Shown: piece by piece, positions 61,595-64,000 of the stretch
Numbering within the stretch: the first letter of the stretch is position 1
How the letters are laid out: the number at the start of each line of letters is the position of its first letter
Assembly: GCF_030676415.1 (NCBI RefSeq)
Contig: NZ_JAUUTW010000010.1
Coordinates: 62,001 to 126,000, forward strand
Source of the DNA: Peribacillus frigoritolerans
GTDB taxonomy: Bacteria > Bacillota > Bacilli > Bacillales > DSM-1321
Direction of reading: 5' to 3'
DNA: 64,000 nucleotides
Notes under the pieces: model-generated
The model's database searches: none
Told to the model about the DNA's origin: nothing
The model's input: only the letters and a program-made list of their open reading frames with translations
Translations under genes and position numbers: made by a program

Positions 61595-63079
61595 TTAGGA
61601 TATCTTGTCCAGATCATTCATTTCGGTCTTTTGCATAGAGATATGTTTAGTCAGTGCACTTACAATGAATGTTACTAGTATATTAATTAACAAAGCTATG
61701 ACGCCTGTACTGATATCATTAATTACATGTGGGGTATCCGGCAGGAATGTAGCAACCTTCACTTCGGCAATTGTCGCATATAAAACAATTAGGACGCCTG
61801 CCAATATTCCTGCCATTGCACCATACTTATTGATTATATTGATTTTTGGTAAACTGCAAAACAAGGAAGGTGCCAGTTGTGTAATTAAACTATATGACAT
61901 GATATTCAAGATGGCCAAAGCCTCGCCGCCTGTTATCGTTACAATTAAAGCAATGATTGAGATACCAATAATGATTATCCTTGAGACAATCAATTGATGT
62001 GTTTCAGTGGCAGCTGGGACCAGAACTTTGAAAAAGCTATTTGTCAGACCTACCGATGCAGCCATTAGCATGACTGAAGCCGGTACTAGGGCCGTCAATA
62101 AACCAGCAGCTCCGATAACCCCTATCACCCATGGATCGAATGTTTGAATCGCCAGCCTTAAAAGTGAGAGATCTCCATCAGCTCCTTGCAAACCCGGGAT
62201 TTCCATGATGGCTGTAAATCCAATGAAAAAAACGAATAGCAGTAACAATGTGTATAAGGGTAACGCAATCGCATTTTTGCGAAGGGTCCTTTCCCCATTG
62301 GACGATAAAACGACCATGAATGTTTGTGGCAGCAAATAAAATCCTAGTGCATTCAGCAAAACGGTGGACACAAACCAGGACTGACTCAATCCCTGATCTG
62401 CCAAAACCAACATTTCCGGTTTAGCAGCTTGCACGGTCTCGAACATTGGCTGTATGCCTCCGAAGTAATGAACTGGAATGTAAATCCCTAAAAAGATAAC
62501 GACTACTAAAATCATGAAATCTTTCAGTATGGCTGTCCATGCCGAACCATGAATGCCTGAAATCATTACATAGGTAGTTACAACCACAGCACCGATCACA
62601 CTTGCAGCAACTGGTGAAATTGCTCCGTAAGATGCTTCTGAAACAATGATACCTAATCCTTTGAGTTGTATGACTATGTACGGCACGAGGGCTAAGCTTC
62701 CCAATACTGCAACGATCATCCCCATTGACCTGCTTTTATATTTAGATGCAAAATACTCTGGCTGAGAGATAATGGAATGGCTTTTTGAATATCTCCATAT
62801 TTTAGGAACGAGCCAATATGATAGGACGTAGGCTAAGAAAATATAGGCGGGAACATAATACGCAGCGGCACCTTTTGAGTAAGCCCACCCACTTCCGCCC
62901 AGGAATGTAAAAGTTGTATAAATTTCACCTGCTATCAAGAGAAAAATGAAGAATGTACCGAAGCCCCTGCCCCCTACGGCAAATTGCTCCATGTCCATAT
63001 CCTTCCCTTTTCTTGCTTTTATCCCTAAATAAAGTGCTAGAACCAAGAAGATGGAAATGATGAGTAGCGAGATATTCAT
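61595..63079 (-). CDS. Sodium:solute symporter (SSF family)
   Basis: 494 aa, about 13 membrane helices; FLLIAGEIYTTFTFLGGSGW, PQTFMVVLSSNGERTLRKNA and the GLLTALVPASVMLMAASVGL region are the SSF hallmarks of PanF/hydantoin-type members. Its ATG overlaps the stop of the DUF3311 gene (ATGA), so the two are translationally coupled, and DUF3311 is a known small partner of such symporters. It probably imports the substrate of the adjacent hydrolases. Confidence 0.9.
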   Translation of the reverse strand: MNISLLIISIFLVLALYLGIKARKGKDMDMEQFAVGGRGFGTFFIFLLIAGEIYTTFTFLGGSGWAYSKGAAAYYVPAYIFLAYVLSYWLVPKIWRYSKSHSIISQPEYFASKYKSRSMGMIVAVLGSLALVPYIVIQLKGLGIIVSEASYGAISPVAASVIGAVVVTTYVMISGIHGSAWTAILKDFMILVVVIFLGIYIPVHYFGGIQPMFETVQAAKPEMLVLADQGLSQSWFVSTVLLNALGFYLLPQTFMVVLSSNGERTLRKNAIALPLYTLLLLFVFFIGFTAIMEIPGLQGADGDLSLLRLAIQTFDPWVIGVIGAAGLLTALVPASVMLMAASVGLTNSFFKVLVPAATETHQLIVSRIIIIGISIIALIVTITGGEALAILNIMSYSLITQLAPSLFCSLPKINIINKYGAMAGILAGVLIVLYATIAEVKVATFLPDTPHVINDISTGVIALLINILVTFIVSALTKHISMQKTEMNDLDKIS

Positions 63080-63276
63080 TCAGAATCACTCCCTTTATTA
63101 TCAGGATCGAACTTATAGACAATCATTAAGATAATCGATGCCATCACCATCCAAAACGCAACCCAAAATAACAAAAAAGGCATTCCCAATATGTACGGTT
63201 CTATTTTATTTGCATAGGGCAATAAACCTAAAAACCCTATAAATGGAACAAAAAGCAATAGCTTAATAGCATCCAA
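63076..63276 (-). CDS. DUF3311 small membrane protein (symporter subunit)
   Basis: 66 aa with two membrane helices (LLLFVPFIGFLGLLP and FLLFWVAFWMVMASIILM). TTG start 6 bases after GGGGAGGG. DUF3311 proteins regularly precede SSF symporters and are thought to be accessory subunits, as the ATGA overlap here implies. The conserved GMPFLLFWVAFW stretch is present. Confidence 0.85.
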   Translation of the reverse strand: MDAIKLLLFVPFIGFLGLLPYANKIEPYILGMPFLLFWVAFWMVMASIILMIVYKFDPDNKGSDSE

Positions 63277-63415
63277 ATTATACCCTCCCCTAAGTAGGTT
63301 CCTAACACGGATGCATCATCACCATCAGTCAAGCCGACTTTCATACTGAACTGATGGTTTGATAGCACCCTTTGGTCACTGTCATTATCTGCTTTCAACC
63401 AACCATATAATCGTC

Positions 63416-64000
63416 TTAAGCTGACTGGATGGCAAGGACCGTTTCCAATATTACATTGACGCCTTTTTCACAATCTTCCCAAGCAGTAAGTTCCTCTTCA
63501 CAATGACTTTTACCGTTGATGCTTGGGACGAAAACCATTGCAGTCGGTATATAACTAGCTATAAACTGCGCATCATGTCCTGCACCGCTTACCATTCTTT
63601 TATAAGGTAGGCCTAATGAATTGCTCGATAGCTCTAGCAAATTGCAAATGGATTTGTCGAACCAAACGGTATCCCTGTCCCACAATTTTTTCACTTGGAT
63701 GTCGCAGCCGCCTTTTGAACCTGTAGTTATAAGGCTTTCAATGACTTCCTCCACCTTTTCGATGACTTTGGAATCCTTATGTCTCGCTTCTAGAGAAAAA
63801 ACCACTTTATTAGGGATAACCGTATGGATATTAGGAAACACATTTACCCTTCCCATCGTAAAAACCAAATCGTCATCAAGCATGCCTAGCTTCTGACGAG
63901 CCTCCATAATCAAGCTATTCGAAGCGAAGAAAGCATCTTTTCTCATATTCATAGGGGTAGTTCCTGCATGGTCGGATTCTCCTGTAACTTCTATCTCATA
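63416..64000 (-). CDS. M20 Zn-dependent amidohydrolase/carbamoylase (N-carbamoyl amino acid hydrolase-like), 3' part
   Basis: Runs off the right edge of the window; the readable part has DHAGTTPMNMRKDAFFA (the dimerisation-domain motif of carbamoylases), NVFPNIHTVIPNKVVFSLEAR, SGAGHDAQFIA with a metal-binding histidine, and MVFVPSINGKSHCEEE near the end. This is the Zn/Mn-dependent N-carbamoyl-L-amino acid hydrolase/beta-ureidopropionase/allantoate amidohydrolase family. It lies upstream of DUF3311 and the symporter on the same strand. The start and first half lie beyond 64000. Confidence 0.88.
   Translation of the reverse strand, partial: YEIEVTGESDHAGTTPMNMRKDAFFASNSLIMEARQKLGMLDDDLVFTMGRVNVFPNIHTVIPNKVVFSLEARHKDSKVIEKVEEVIESLITTGSKGGCDIQVKKLWDRDTVWFDKSICNLLELSSNSLGLPYKRMVSGAGHDAQFIASYIPTAMVFVPSINGKSHCEEELTAWEDCEKGVNVILETVLAIQSA

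Overview
The window looks like chromosomal DNA of a low-GC, spore-forming Bacillaceae species, possibly Peribacillus-like (inference). The evidence is strong AGGAGG-type ribosome binding sites, frequent TTG/GTG starts, a CdaS-type sporulation diadenylate cyclase, a CsoR/CopZ/CopA copper locus, a YkfB/YkfC murein-peptide pair, an AcoR/sigma-54 acetoin operon and a KinB-like sensor kinase. No rRNA, tRNA, CRISPR array or prophage was seen.

Layout. 0-4 kb: an APH-fold kinase, a family-2 glycosyltransferase, a decayed histidine kinase and a stand-alone cREC receiver-like protein. 4-8 kb: a FadR-type GntR repressor facing a 2-hydroxyacid oxidase (frameshifted) and a BASS-family transporter; three palindromic operators and a promoter lie between them. 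8-13.7 kb: an acyltransferase, a secreted helical protein, several very small genes or remnants, and about 2 kb of AT-rich DNA without clear genes. 13.7-22.6 kb: nitronate monooxygenase, then acoR and acoA-acoB-acoC-acoL-butA, headed by a consensus -24/-12 promoter and an upstream inverted repeat about 100 bp from the expected start. 22.7-24.4 kb: a TetR regulator with an FMN reductase and a small monooxygenase, with recurring GTCAGTACT operators. 24.6-28.6 kb: a dispersed repeat, acetoacetyl-CoA synthetase and an orphan sensor kinase. 28.6-33.7 kb: copper homeostasis with three CsoR boxes. 33.9-44.3 kb: cell-wall hydrolase, acyl-CoA dehydrogenase, a membrane-linked GTPase, a double winged-helix regulator, methionine aminopeptidase, cdaS, ferredoxin, VOC and DinB proteins.

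44.5-46.1 kb holds a degenerate IS4-family element. 46-48 kb has a DUF402 protein, a lysozyme-like hydrolase and a small acidic protein. 48-51.3 kb is a GntR regulator with three tandem SDR oxidoreductases; a palindromic operator sits on their promoter. 51.5-56 kb has DUF2935 followed by three decayed genes (FGE-sulfatase-like, sensor N-terminus, S9 peptidase). 56.3-59.7 kb is a murein-peptide salvage operon (DUF819 permease, YkfB epimerase, YkfC endopeptidase). 59.8-64 kb is a nitrogen-compound operon: M20 amidohydrolase (cut by the window end), DUF3311, SSF symporter, nitrilase-family hydrolase, then DUF3870.

A recurring theme is single-base lesions: the 2-hydroxyacid oxidase, a small hypothetical at 42.3 kb and the S9 peptidase each regain a full family-length frame with one indel, and the FGE-like gene needs one base change. 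These are either recent pseudogenes or read errors. No wholly new system was proven; the most open items are the dispersed GC-rich repeat, the stand-alone cREC protein, the small-gene cluster at 9.6-10.5 kb and the GTPase locus.
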